Part shown: positions 1 to 8,871 of the stretch, in pieces | Position numbering within the stretch: position 1 is the first letter of the stretch | How the letters are laid out: each line of letters starts with the position of its first letter | Assembly: GCA_046331705.1 (NCBI GenBank) | Contig: JAXLQJ010000012.1 | Span: forward strand, 108,241-172,240 | Origin: JADJOY01 sp046331705 [NCBI: bacterium] | GTDB taxonomy: Bacteria > JADJOY01 | Reading direction: 5' to 3' | Length of the DNA stretch: 64,000 bases | The notes under the pieces: generated by a model | What the model saw: the letters and a program-made list of their open reading frames with translations, nothing else | The model's database searches: none | Told to the model about the DNA's origin: nothing | Position numbers and translations under genes: made by a program

Positions 1-329
1 ACAAGGACGGGCTGCCGCTTCCCGCTCCCTACTGGGCGGACGTGATTCCGGTGGAAGAGGGCTCTCGCTACGACGTGATCGTGCGCATGGACAACCCGGG
101 CATCTGGATGACCCACGATCACGTGGACGGACACGTCACCAACGCCGGCAAGGACATGGGCGGCTCGATGCTCGTCGTCGAGTACGAGGAGATCGAGAAA
201 CCCGCCTGGTACGTGTGGAAGGACAAACCCTACGACCCGAACTTCTACTTCAGCGAGAGCCTGAAAGCAGGCTACGGGCTCTTCGATCACCCGGGCTTCC
301 GCGGCGCGGAAATCCCTGGCGCTCCCTGA
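1..329 (+). CDS. Multicopper oxidase, C-terminal fragment (cut by window start)
   Basis: The reading frame is open from the first bases of the window and ends at TGA 327-329, so only about the last 108 residues are visible. They contain a cupredoxin-like ending, GIWMTHDHVDGH followed by NAGKDMGGSMLVVEYEE, at the place where multicopper oxidases carry the HCH copper motif. Here the middle residue is Asp (HDH), so the usual type 1 copper cysteine is missing from this domain. HDH-ending forms occur in some multicopper oxidase-like proteins with electron-transfer or structural cupredoxin domains. About 80 bases downstream is a nitrite reductase-like copper protein and then a copper efflux pair, so a role in periplasmic copper chemistry is likely. 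The substrate cannot be told from this fragment. Confidence 0.7.
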   Translation, partial: KDGLPLPAPYWADVIPVEEGSRYDVIVRMDNPGIWMTHDHVDGHVTNAGKDMGGSMLVVEYEEIEKPAWYVWKDKPYDPNFYFSESLKAGYGLFDHPGFRGAEIPGAP

Positions 330-409
330 CGTATCGAATCGAGATCGTCGCCATGGCGCGCGTCGCGCCGCGGCGGAACCCATCGTTTCACCCGAGGAGA
401 ACACACACC

Positions 410-1351
410 ATGCAGCACGCGATTCGACGAGCGATCACGTTGGCCGTGCTCGCGAGCCTCGCTTCCCCGGCGCTCGCGAAGACGGTCAAGGTGGAGATGA
501 CCGTGAAGGAGCTCGAGCTCCAGGTCGACAACAAGGGCACCAAGCAAAGGATGTGGACGTACGGCGGCACCATCCCCGGCCCGCTGGTGCGGGTGGCGCA
601 AGGGGACGTGGTGGACTTCACGCTCACCAACGACGAGGCCAACAAGAACAGCCACTCGATGGACTTTCACGCGGCCATCGTCGACGTCCTCGACGAGTTC
701 GCGGAGGTGAAGCCCGGCAACTCGAAGCATTTCACGTTCGAGGCGAAGTACCCGGGCGTCTTCATCTATCACTGCGGCGCGTCGGCGATGGTCGAGCACA
801 TCTCTCGCGGCATGTACGGGGTCATCATCGTCGATCCGAAGGAAGGCTATTCGGCGGCGTTTCCCAAGCCGGATCGCGAGTACGTGCTGGTCCAGGGCGA
901 TCTCTTCCGTGAAGGCACGTCGGTCGACGACCTGCTCGACGGCAAGAACTGGGTGGGCTCGCTCATCAACGGCCGAGTCTTTCACTACGACCCGGTCCAC
1001 GATCCGAACGCCAGCCAGACGCTGGCGGCCAAGCCCGGCGAGCGCGTGCGTTTCTATTTCGTGAACGCGAACGTCAACGATCCGGTCGCGCTGCACCCGA
1101 TCGCCGGCATCTGGGACAAGGTTTACGACCAGGGCAACCCGCGCAACGTGACCCACGGCTCGCAGACGTTCCTGATTCCGCCAGCTTCCGGCGCGATCTT
1201 CGATCTCGTGCCTCCCGCGGAGAAGGCCACCAACAACGCGATCGTCGATCACGCGATGCGGCGCGCGCTGCGCGGTGCCATCACCGTGCTCATGACCAAC
1301 AAGGACGCCGATCCGGCCCTGGGCCACGGCGATCAAGTCTTGCTCCGCTGA
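410..1351 (+). CDS. nirK: Copper-containing nitrite reductase-like protein (NirK family)
   Basis: A 313-residue two-cupredoxin protein, probably periplasmic, with a signal peptide at about residues 1-23 ending in ALA. Copper ligands are easy to place: H82 and H87 in HSMDFH, H121-C122 in YHCGA, H130 and M135 complete the type 1 and type 2 sites of domain 1. D85 and H229 match the catalytic Asp and His of NirK, and H281 in VDHAM matches the third type 2 histidine from domain 2. All residues needed for reduction of nitrite to nitric oxide are therefore present. The ATG at 410 is chosen because an AGGAGA-like ribosome site sits just upstream and the signal peptide starts there; the frame is open further upstream. 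It has no fused cytochrome or extra cupredoxin. Related periplasmic copper oxidases cannot be fully excluded. Confidence 0.85.
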   Translation: MQHAIRRAITLAVLASLASPALAKTVKVEMTVKELELQVDNKGTKQRMWTYGGTIPGPLVRVAQGDVVDFTLTNDEANKNSHSMDFHAAIVDVLDEFAEVKPGNSKHFTFEAKYPGVFIYHCGASAMVEHISRGMYGVIIVDPKEGYSAAFPKPDREYVLVQGDLFREGTSVDDLLDGKNWVGSLINGRVFHYDPVHDPNASQTLAAKPGERVRFYFVNANVNDPVALHPIAGIWDKVYDQGNPRNVTHGSQTFLIPPASGAIFDLVPPAEKATNNAIVDHAMRRALRGAITVLMTNKDADPALGHGDQVLLR

Positions 1352-1466
1352 CCCGTCGGGTAGCGCCCCGCCCGTGCCGCGCCTCCGCGCACCGCGCGTG
1401 CGCGGCGGGGCAGGGCGTGCTCCGTCTCGATCGCACGCCGATCCCACCTCCACGAGAAGCCCGTCG

Positions 1467-2600
1467 ATGCGCCCCGCTCGCGCTCTCGGCCTCACCCTCG
1501 CCGCGCTCTCGCTCGTCGCCGTCGCCACGTGGTGGATCGCGCCGGTCGCGCGTCGCGACCCGCCGCGCGCGGCGGCGACGGAGCGGCTGGCCACGTACCA
1601 ATGCTCGATGCACCCGCAGGTCGTCGCCGCGGAACCCGGGTCGTGCCCGATCTGCGGCATGACGCTCACGCGGGTCGCGCAAGACGAGAACGAGCACGTT
1701 CCGGCACCGCCCGCGCCCGGCGGCGCCGCCGCCGACGATCACGCGTCGTTCTCGCTCGCGCCCGCGCGCGAGCAGGTCATCGGCGTCCGCACGGCGACCG
1801 TCGAGTTTCGCGAGCTTCATCGCACGCTCCACACCGGCGGGAAGGTCGCCTTCGATCCCGACCTCTACGCGGCGCTCGCCGACTACCGCGATGCGCGTGA
1901 CGCTCGCGACGCGCTCACCGCCACCCAGACGGCCGAGGACCGACAACGCGCCGACGCCTTGCTGCGGAGCGCCTCGGTCCGGCTGCGGCTGCTCGGCCTG
2001 TCGATCGGCCAGCTCGAGGCGCTCGCCCGGGCGGGCTCGGATCCGACCGCGATGCTGCTTCCCGGGCAGGGCGCGTGGGTGAACGCGGATCTCCATGCGC
2101 CGCTCGTGGACCTACCGCGCCCGGGCCTGCCCGTGGTGGTGACCTCGCCGAGCGCTCCTGGCCGGGCGTTTCGCGGGCAGCTCGTCACCGTCGACACCCT
2201 CGCCACGGGTCTCGCGCGCGGCCTGCGAGTGCGCGCGCAGGTGGCGACGCCGGGTGGCGGGCTGATCGACGAGACGATCGTCCAGCTCGCGATCGAGGTG
2301 CCGCTGGGGCGCAGGCTCGCGCTACCCGAAGGCGCGCTCCTCGACACCGGGCGGCGGCGTCTGGTCTTCGTCCGTCACGCCGACGGTCGCTTCGAGCCGC
2401 GCGACGTCGTGGTCGGCCAGGAAGGCGAGGACTACGACGAGGTCCTGGCGGGGCTCGCGCCGGGCGAGCGCGTGGTGACTTCCGCCAACTTCCTGATCGA
2501 TTCGGAGTCACGCTTCCGCGCTGCGCTCGCCGCCTTCGATCCGCGCGCCGACGAGCGCCCCGCCGCGGTCGACGCCGCTCGAGCCGACGCCGCGCGATGA
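1467..2600 (+). CDS. cusB: CusB-type periplasmic adaptor of a heavy-metal RND pump, with N-terminal metal-binding domain
   Basis: A 377-residue membrane-fusion (adaptor) protein. Residues 7-24 form a single N-terminal membrane anchor. Residues 44-66 hold a short heavy-metal-binding domain, YQCSMHP with a later CPICGM, giving Cys46, Met48, His49, Cys60, Cys63 and Met65 as likely soft-metal ligands. The rest shows the barrel-sandwich and beta-barrel regions of CusB-like adaptors, with a C-terminal section (LVFVRHADGRFEPRDVVVG) typical of the family. Its last bases overlap the ATG of the RND pump gene in an ATGA arrangement, so the two are co-translated. No outer-membrane CusC partner is present here. 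The ATG at 1467 starts the hydrophobic anchor; upstream in-frame ATG 1374 would add a low-complexity basic leader and is less likely. Confidence 0.85.
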   Translation: MRPARALGLTLAALSLVAVATWWIAPVARRDPPRAAATERLATYQCSMHPQVVAAEPGSCPICGMTLTRVAQDENEHVPAPPAPGGAAADDHASFSLAPAREQVIGVRTATVEFRELHRTLHTGGKVAFDPDLYAALADYRDARDARDALTATQTAEDRQRADALLRSASVRLRLLGLSIGQLEALARAGSDPTAMLLPGQGAWVNADLHAPLVDLPRPGLPVVVTSPSAPGRAFRGQLVTVDTLATGLARGLRVRAQVATPGGGLIDETIVQLAIEVPLGRRLALPEGALLDTGRRRLVFVRHADGRFEPRDVVVGQEGEDYDEVLAGLAPGERVVTSANFLIDSESRFRAALAAFDPRADERPAAVDAARADAAR

Positions 2601-5600
2601 TCCGGCGCCTCATCGCGCTGAGCGCGGAGCACCGCCTCTGGGTGGTGATCCTCACGGCCGCTGCGCTCGCCGGCGCGGCGTGGACGATCGGCCGGTTGCC
2701 GCTCGATGCCATCCCGGATCTCTCCGACACGCAGGTGATCGTCTACTCGCGCTGGGATCGGAGCCCGGATGTCCTGGAGGACCAGGTCACCTATCCCATC
2801 GTGAGCGCTCTGCTCGGCGCGCCGCGGGTGAAGGCGGTGCGCGGGCTCTCGGACTTCGGCTACTCGTACGTGTACGTGATCTTCGAGGACGGCACCGACC
2901 TCTACTGGGCACGAGCGCGCGTGCTCGAGTCGCTGAGCAAGATCCAGGCGCGCCTGCCCAGCGGCGTGAAGACCGAGATCGGCCCGGACGCGACGAGCGT
3001 CGGCTGGGTCTACCAGTACGCGCTGAAGGACGTGTCCGGCGAGCACGACCTGGCGCAGCTGCGCACACTTCAAGATTGGCTGCTGCGCTATGCGTTGCAG
3101 TCGGTGCCGGGCGTGGCCGAGGTCGCTTCGATCGGCGGGTTCGTGAAGCAATACCAGGTCGACGTCGATCCGGATCTGCTGCTCGCGTACGGCATCCCGC
3201 TCACCCGGCTGCTGGACGCGGTTCGCAAGGGCAACGGCGAGACCGGCGGGCGGCTGATCGAGCTGGCGGGCACCGAATACATGATTCGGGGCCGCGGGTA
3301 CGCCAGCTCGACCGAGGATCTCGGCAAGATCGTCGTGGGGGTGAACGCCGCCGACCAGAAGCCGATCCTCGTGAAGCAGCTGGCCCGGGTTCACCTGGGT
3401 CCCGACCTGCGCCGCGGCGTCGCCGACCTCGACGGCCTCGGCGACACGGTCGGCGGGGTCGTGGTGATGCGCCAGGGCGAGAACGCGCTGGCGGTCATCG
3501 ATCGCGTGAAGGCGACACTCGAAGCGCTCGCGCCGTCGCTGCCCGCGGGGGTCGAGGTGGTGCCGGTCTACGACCGGGGGCCGCTCATCCGGCGCTCGAT
3601 CGCCACGCTGCTGCGCGCACTCGTCGAGGAGATGCTGATCGTGAGCCTGGTGATCGTCGTGTTCCTTCGCCACCTGCCGTCGGCGATCGTCCCCATCGTC
3701 ACGATTCCGGTGGCGGTGGCGCTCTCGTTCGTGCCGCTTCATCTCCTCGGTGTGACGATCAACCTGACGTCGCTGGCCGGAATCGCGATCTCCATCGGCG
3801 TGCTCGTGGACGGCGCGATCGTCGAGGTGGAGAACGCCTACAAGCGCTTGCAGGAGTGGGTGGCGGGCGGACGGATCGGGGACTTCCGCGCGGTGCGCCT
3901 CGCCGCGCTCGAGGAGGTCGGGCCCTCGGTCTTCTTCTCGCTGCTGGTGATCGCGGTGGCGTTCCTGCCGGTCTTCACGCTCGTCGATCAGGAGGGCCGG
4001 CTCTTCAAGCCACTCGCGTACTCGAAGACGCTGGTGATGGCGCTGGCCGCGCTGCTGGCGGTCACGCTCGACCCCGCGCTGCGCGTGCTGTTCACGCGCA
4101 TGGATCCGGTGGTGCTGCGGCCGCGCTGGCTCGGGCGGATCGCGAATGCGCTCGTGGTCGGTCGCTATCGCGCCGAGGAGACGCACCCGGTCAGCCGCGT
4201 GCTGTTCCGGGTCTACGAGCCGGTGTGCCGCTGGGTGCTGCGGCATCCGCGCGTCACGCTCGGCGGCGCGCTGGCGCTCGTCGTCTCCACGGTGCCGGTG
4301 TTCACGCGACTCGGCTCGGAGTTCATGCCGCCGCTCGACGAGGGTGCGTTGCTCTACATGCCCACGGCGCTGCCCGGCATGTCGGTCACGGAGGCGCAAC
4401 GCATCCTCGGCGTCCAGGGCCGGATCCTGCGCGGATTCCCGGAGGTGAAGACCGTCTTCGGCAAGGCGGGGCGGGTGGATTCGCCCACCGATCCGGCGCC
4501 GCTCTCGATGGTCGAGACCACCATCCAGCTCGAGCCCGAGAGCCGCTGGCGGAAGAAGCAACGCTGGTACTCCGGCGCTCCCGAGATCGTGCAACGGCCG
4601 CTGCGCTTGCTCTGGCCCGATCGCATCTCGCTCGACGAGCTGCGTGACGCGATGGATTCCGAGCTGCGCCTGCCGGGGATCCCGAACATCTGGACGATGC
4701 CGATCCGCAACCGCATCGACATGCTCTCGACGGGGATCCGCACGCCCGTGGGCATCAAGGTGCTGGGGCCGGAGTCCGCCGAGATCCAGCGCATCGGCGA
4801 GCGCCTCGAGGCGCTGCTGCGCGAGATCCCCGGCACGCGCAGCGCGGTCGCCGAGCGCACCGCCGGTGGGTACTACCTCGATTTCGTGCTGAACCGCGAC
4901 GCGCTGGCGCGCTACGGAGTCGCGATCGAGGACGCCAACGCCATCATCGCGGCGGCGATCGGCGGCGAGCCGGTCACCACCACCGTCGAGGGGCGCGAGC
5001 GTTACACCGTGAGCGTCCGCTACGCGCGGGACTTTCGCGACACCGTGCAGCACCTCGCCGCGGTGCTGGTGCCGATCGAATCCGGCGGGCAGGTGGCGCT
5101 CGGCGAGCTGGCCGAGATCCGGCGCTCGGAAGGCCCGAGCATGATCCGCGACGAGAACGGTCGGCTCGCGGGCTACGTGTTCGTGGACCTGGCGGAACGC
5201 GACGTGAGCGGCTACCTCCGCGAGGCCCGCCGACGTGTGGGCGCCGAGCTCACGCTACCCGCCGGCTACACGCTGACCTGGAGCGGCCAGTTCGAGAACA
5301 TGGAGCGCGTGCGGCGGCGGCTCGCCGTCGTCGTGCCGCTCACGCTCGTCCTCATCGCGCTCTTGCTCTACGCGAACACCCGTTCCGTGGTGAAAGCCGG
5401 GATCGTGATGCTGGCGGTGCCGTTCTCGCTGATCGGAGCGGTGTGGTTGCTGTGGGCGCTCGACTACCAGCTCTCGATCGCGGTGTGGATCGGCATGATC
5501 GCGCTCATGGGCCTCGATGCCGAGACCGGCGTGTTCATGCTGCTCTACCTGGATCTTGCCCTCGACGAGCGGAAGCGCCACGGCCGGCTGCGCTGTCGCG

Positions 5601-5854
5601 GCGACCTGGACGACGCGATCGTCGAGGGCGCCGTGAAGCGCGTCCGTCCCAAGCTGATGACGGTCCTGGCGGCGTTCCTGGGGCTCTTGCCGCTCATGTG
5701 GTCGACGGGAACCGGCGCCGACATGATGAAGCGCGTCGCCGCGCCGATGGTGGGTGGGCTCGCGACCTCGTTCGCCCTCGAGCTTCTCGTCTATCCGGTG
5801 CTCTACGCGTGGTGGAAGTCGCGCGGCCCTGACTTGCGGGCCGTTCCGGGTTAA
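2597..5854 (+). CDS. cusA: Heavy-metal efflux RND transporter, CusA-type (Cu/Ag)
   Basis: A 1,085-residue inner-membrane RND pump expected to use the proton gradient to expel monovalent copper or silver through an adaptor and outer-membrane channel. It has the family start with LPLDAIPDLSDTQVIV, a porter domain, and two groups of transmembrane helices. The TM4 region reads GIAISIGVLVDGAIVEVEN, which resembles the Cu/Ag (HME4) subgroup rather than the divalent CzcA subgroup. The C-terminal half carries WIGMIALMGLDAETGVFM and GTGADMMKR, also CusA-like. Its ATG overlaps the stop of the cusB gene by four bases. A second, different RND pump begins to appear at the other end of the window. Confidence 0.9.
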   Translation: MIRRLIALSAEHRLWVVILTAAALAGAAWTIGRLPLDAIPDLSDTQVIVYSRWDRSPDVLEDQVTYPIVSALLGAPRVKAVRGLSDFGYSYVYVIFEDGTDLYWARARVLESLSKIQARLPSGVKTEIGPDATSVGWVYQYALKDVSGEHDLAQLRTLQDWLLRYALQSVPGVAEVASIGGFVKQYQVDVDPDLLLAYGIPLTRLLDAVRKGNGETGGRLIELAGTEYMIRGRGYASSTEDLGKIVVGVNAADQKPILVKQLARVHLGPDLRRGVADLDGLGDTVGGVVVMRQGENALAVIDRVKATLEALAPSLPAGVEVVPVYDRGPLIRRSIATLLRALVEEMLIVSLVIVVFLRHLPSAIVPIVTIPVAVALSFVPLHLLGVTINLTSLAGIAISIGVLVDGAIVEVENAYKRLQEWVAGGRIGDFRAVRLAALEEVGPSVFFSLLVIAVAFLPVFTLVDQEGRLFKPLAYSKTLVMALAALLAVTLDPALRVLFTRMDPVVLRPRWLGRIANALVVGRYRAEETHPVSRVLFRVYEPVCRWVLRHPRVTLGGALALVVSTVPVFTRLGSEFMPPLDEGALLYMPTALPGMSVTEAQRILGVQGRILRGFPEVKTVFGKAGRVDSPTDPAPLSMVETTIQLEPESRWRKKQRWYSGAPEIVQRPLRLLWPDRISLDELRDAMDSELRLPGIPNIWTMPIRNRIDMLSTGIRTPVGIKVLGPESAEIQRIGERLEALLREIPGTRSAVAERTAGGYYLDFVLNRDALARYGVAIEDANAIIAAAIGGEPVTTTVEGRERYTVSVRYARDFRDTVQHLAAVLVPIESGGQVALGELAEIRRSEGPSMIRDENGRLAGYVFVDLAERDVSGYLREARRRVGAELTLPAGYTLTWSGQFENMERVRRRLAVVVPLTLVLIALLLYANTRSVVKAGIVMLAVPFSLIGAVWLLWALDYQLSIAVWIGMIALMGLDAETGVFMLLYLDLALDERKRHGRLRCRGDLDDAIVEGAVKRVRPKLMTVLAAFLGLLPLMWSTGTGADMMKRVAAPMVGGLATSFALELLVYPVLYAWWKSRGPDLRAVPG

Positions 5855-5870
5855 GCCAACGTCGGTTGGC
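5855..5870 (+). other. Small hairpin between cusA and the desaturase start
   Basis: A perfect 6-bp stem, GCCAAC/GTTGGC with loop GTCG, fills the gap between the TAA of the pump gene and the ATG at 5872. It occupies the position where a ribosome binding site would be expected, so it could limit translation of the desaturase or act as a weak transcription signal. No T-run follows. Confidence 0.35.
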
Positions 5871-5871
5871 C

Positions 5872-6903
5872 ATGGCGGAACGGGACTCGGCTCGCACGCT
5901 CGATCCGGCGGAGCTCGCCGGCGGCGACTCCAAGCGCTGGCTCGACTACCTCTCGGCCGACGAGATCCGTGAGCTGCGCCAGATGCACGACTGGCGCTCG
6001 TGGGCGTCGCTTGTCACGGATTGGGGGCTGATCGGCGCGGCGCTGGCGCTGGTCGCGCGCTTTCCCAACCCGCTGAGCGTGGTGCTGGCCGTCGCCGTGA
6101 TCGGCACCCGTCAGCTCGGGCTGGCGATCCTGATGCACGAAGCGTCGCACCGGACGCTGTTTCGCGGTCGCGGGCTCAACGACTGGGTAGGCACGTGGCT
6201 GTGCGCGTATCCGATCTGGAGCGACCTCGCGCCCTATCGCCGCTATCACCTCCAGCATCACGCGAAGAACTGGACCGCCGAGGACCCCGACCTCGGTCTC
6301 GCGGCACCGTTCCCCGTCACGCCGTCGAGCATGCGGCGCAAGATCGTGCGCGATCTGACGGGCCGGACCGCGCTGAAGCGCGTGGTCTACACGCTCGCCC
6401 GCCACACCGGACGCATCCCCGATCTCACGGGCGGCGCCGTTCAGCCCTCGCGCGCGAGCCTGGTGGGCGTGGCCGTGACCAATCTCGCGCTCGTTGCGTT
6501 GCTCGCTGCTGCCGGCCACCCCGCGCTCTACCTGGTCTGGGTGGCGGCTTGGCTCACGACGCACCATCTCGTGATCCGGCTGCGCTCGATTGCCGAGCAC
6601 GCGATGATCCTCGATCCCGGCGATCCGCTGCGCAACACGCGGACCACCCTCGCGAGCGGCTGGGAGCGATTGCTGCTCGCGCCCAACTACGTGAACTATC
6701 ACCTGGAGCACCACCTCGTCATGACCGTGCCGCACTACCAGCTGCCGCGCATGCACCGCTTGCTTCGCGAGCGTGGCGCGCTCGATCACGCTTGCGTCGC
6801 CGAGGGATATCTCGGCGTGCTGCGCCTCGCCGCGAGCAAGCCCGAGCGGGGGTTCGCGGCGCCCGCGCCCGCGAACGAACGCGCCGGGTCCTCGCCGCGT
6901 TGA
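5872..6903 (+). CDS. Membrane fatty acid desaturase-like protein
   Basis: A 343-residue integral membrane di-iron enzyme of the fatty acid desaturase superfamily. The three histidine boxes are present: HEASH at residues 89-93, HLQHH at 126-130 and HLEHH at 277-281, with further conserved histidines at 231-232. These bind two irons for oxygen-dependent desaturation or hydroxylation of an acyl or related substrate. Hydrophobic stretches lie at about 50-85 and 200-225. The gene follows the copper pump by only 17 bases and could share its transcript, although the function has no obvious link to metals. The substrate cannot be deduced. No ribosome binding site is visible before ATG 5872 because a hairpin lies there. 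Confidence 0.8.
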   Translation: MAERDSARTLDPAELAGGDSKRWLDYLSADEIRELRQMHDWRSWASLVTDWGLIGAALALVARFPNPLSVVLAVAVIGTRQLGLAILMHEASHRTLFRGRGLNDWVGTWLCAYPIWSDLAPYRRYHLQHHAKNWTAEDPDLGLAAPFPVTPSSMRRKIVRDLTGRTALKRVVYTLARHTGRIPDLTGGAVQPSRASLVGVAVTNLALVALLAAAGHPALYLVWVAAWLTTHHLVIRLRSIAEHAMILDPGDPLRNTRTTLASGWERLLLAPNYVNYHLEHHLVMTVPHYQLPRMHRLLRERGALDHACVAEGYLGVLRLAASKPERGFAAPAPANERAGSSPR

Positions 6904-7228
6904 ATCGGCTCGCCGGCCGCACGGCTGCTGCGGCGCCTCGGTGAGGTGCCGCTCACGGAGCGCGGCCGCGCGCGGGTCGCTCGCCCGGCGGCTGCAGAAA
7001 CCGCACTCGCGGACGTGCGGAAATCAGACGAGCGCCAAGCCGGCTGTTCTCGAACGCGACAGTCGTGCCCTGGGCGCGACCCGGGCCGATTCGTGCGCGC
7101 GCGGAAACATCGAATGAATTCGAGCCGACCGTGCGAGGTCGCCGGGGCGTGCAGTGAGCCGGTGGCTGCGGCGCAGCGTTTGCGATGACGATTCGGCGCC
7201 CCATTCGTGACGTGCGGAGGATGCCGCG
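6904..7228. other. Intergenic region with a terminator-like hairpin
   Basis: No convincing gene was found. Bases 6930-6952 can form a stem of about 10 bp (GCGGCGCCTC against GAGGTGCCGC, one G-U pair) shortly after the desaturase stop; no T-run follows, so it is at best a weak terminator. The 3' end holds the ribosome binding site of the next gene. Composition looks slightly less biased than neighbouring coding DNA. Confidence 0.4.
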
Positions 7229-7921
7229 ATGGCCGAGCTCGATCGCGCCACAACTCAGGGTCTCTGGCTTCGGGTCGAAGGGACGAGCGCTCGATCGCTG
7301 CCCCGCACGCAGGTCGCTGCGATCGTGCTCGCCGCCGTCGAGCAGATTCCCCCACCCGAGACCAGCGAGTGGCTCGCTGCTCCCGCGGCCGCTGCTGGCC
7401 CGCTCGACACGGTCGACACACGCCGCGTGACCGCGCTCCTCGTCTACTGCTACAGCCATGGTGTCCTGTCGTCGCGGGCCATCGAGGCCGCCAGCAGCAC
7501 GGACCCGGTGGTTGCGCTGCTCGCGGCTCGGCCGCGTGACCCGGGTGAGCTGCGCGCGTTTCGGCGAGCCCATCACGCCGCGCTGGGAGCGGTGTTCGTC
7601 GAGGTGTACCGGCGCTGCGCGGCGATGGGTCTCGCGAAGCTCGGCCAGGTGATGCTGATCGAGCGCGACTCGCCGCTCCGCGCCACCGGAACGCGCGGGA
7701 TCGGGGGCGAGCCGCGCGAGCTTCGCGCCCTGTCGCTTGGCGTCGCGGACACCGAGCGGCTGCTGGCGGAAGCGGAGCAGGAAGATCGCGACGATGACGT
7801 GCTGCTGGGCGCGAGCCAGCGCGAGCCGTCGCTCGCCGGCGCGCTCGCAGGTCAGGCGAGCGGCGCCGCGCGGCTGCACGCGATGCTCGCTCAGCTCGAC
7901 TCCCGCGCCCACGCGCGGTGA
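7229..7921 (+). CDS. IS1182-type transposase N-terminal domain protein (truncated or domesticated)
   Basis: A 230-residue protein matching only the front part of IS1182-family transposases. Residues about 68-118, including LLVYCYSHGVLSSRAIE and ELRAFRRAHH, correspond to the DUF772 domain. Residues about 120-200 follow the next family block (Leu-cluster, GLAKLGQVMLIE, then a helix rich in Glu and Ala). The DDE catalytic core that should follow is absent, so it cannot transpose by itself. The usual DGTK segment reads ERDS, so even the retained part has drifted. It nonetheless starts with a good GCGGAGG ribosome site 8 bases before ATG and keeps an open frame, which suggests a retained short gene rather than fresh decay. 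No terminal inverted repeats were recognised. Function unknown; DNA binding is plausible. Confidence 0.6.
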   Translation: MAELDRATTQGLWLRVEGTSARSLPRTQVAAIVLAAVEQIPPPETSEWLAAPAAAAGPLDTVDTRRVTALLVYCYSHGVLSSRAIEAASSTDPVVALLAARPRDPGELRAFRRAHHAALGAVFVEVYRRCAAMGLAKLGQVMLIERDSPLRATGTRGIGGEPRELRALSLGVADTERLLAEAEQEDRDDDVLLGASQREPSLAGALAGQASGAARLHAMLAQLDSRAHAR

Positions 7922-7965
7922 CGCCGCGTCCGCCCAATCGCGAGCGGTCCTGCGGAGACGGCTCG

Positions 7966-8427
7966 TCACACCCAGCGGCGCACGGCGCGCGCGTAGCTCG
8001 CGTACGCGTCACCGAACTTCTGGAGCAGCGCGCGTTCCTCCGGCTCGATCTGAAACCGGTTCAGGTAGGCGACGTAGCCAGGCACCAGGAAGAACGCGAG
8101 CGTGTGCGCCAAGTGGAGGCCCCACGCGAGAAGCAGCAGCGCGAACCCGACGTACATCGGGTTGCGGCTGATTCGGTAGACACCGCGGGTCACGATCGCC
8201 GACGCCGCCTCCGGCCGCGTCGGATCGACCGTGGTGTGCGCGCGTCGAAACTCGTAACCACCCGCGAGGATGAAGCTCGCGCCGCCGATCGTGCATGCGA
8301 GCGCGAGGCCTTGATTCCACGGGATGGCGAGCGTGAGCGCCGGCAACGCCCGCGCCACCACCCACATGGCCACGGCGGCAGCGATGAGCAGGGCGCCGGG
8401 TGGGATCTTGTGCTCGAGCGACGTCAT
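7966..8427 (-). CDS. Isoprenylcysteine carboxyl methyltransferase (ICMT)-like membrane protein
   Basis: A 153-residue integral membrane protein of the ICMT/phospholipid methyltransferase superfamily. It has hydrophobic segments at about 11-31, 38-57 and 92-122. The family signature is present: TRGVYRISRNPMYVG at residues 80-94, then EPEE at 128-131 and a final FGDAYASYARAVRRW, which form the S-adenosylmethionine site. Such bacterial proteins methylate lipids or unknown small substrates; no protein prenylation is implied. It lies alone on the minus strand, convergent with the transposase-domain gene. The ATG at 8427 is used; a GTG six bases upstream is an alternative. Confidence 0.8.
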   Translation of the reverse strand: MTSLEHKIPPGALLIAAAVAMWVVARALPALTLAIPWNQGLALACTIGGASFILAGGYEFRRAHTTVDPTRPEAASAIVTRGVYRISRNPMYVGFALLLLAWGLHLAHTLAFFLVPGYVAYLNRFQIEPEERALLQKFGDAYASYARAVRRWV

Positions 8428-8871
8428 GACCACGCTTCCGGGTCCCTATCTGGCACCGAGACCCCCGCCGTGTCACGCCGCCCGATCCGCCGATCGTTTC
8501 CGCGCACCAGTGCACGCTGGATCGCCTCTCGAGGCGAGCGATTGGCGTGACTCGAGAGCTGCTGTCGGTCACCGTTGGCGCTGGTGTCACCGAGGGGCGC
8601 GTCGAGATCGTCGGCGACGAGCACGGCGGATCGCCAAGCGTGGTCGCGGCTTCTTCTCGATCGTTCGATGGTGGGGGCGATCGCTCGCCCATCGTGAAGC
8701 ATGCCATCCTGCGACGCCGTCTTCCCGCACTCGTTGGTCGCTTGATGGATGATCGTGGCCGGGACCCTCACCGTCGCATTCCGTGCAGTGCCGCGTGGGC
8801 TGTGCACGTGACCCATCGCGTGAAAGCCCGTTGCGGCAGTTGAGCGCGGCGACGGACGGACGGTAGCGAAC
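8428..8871. other. Intergenic region without a recognised gene
   Basis: This 444-base gap separates the divergent ICMT-like and MOSC genes. Several open frames cross it but none has a recognisable protein pattern or a convincing start, and the longest runs antisense through the MOSC gene. It should contain the promoters of both flanking genes. No tRNA, repeat or clear operator was recognised. Confidence 0.4.

Noticed and set aside
287-1669. Long minus-strand open frame of 460 codons
   Set aside because: It is antisense to the nitrite reductase-like gene, Arg-rich, with no domain pattern; long antisense frames are expected in very GC-rich DNA.
2432-5053. 873-codon minus-strand open frame over the CusA gene
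   Set aside because: Composition is dominated by Arg, His and Asp typical of antisense GC-rich frames, while the plus strand encodes a full RND pump.
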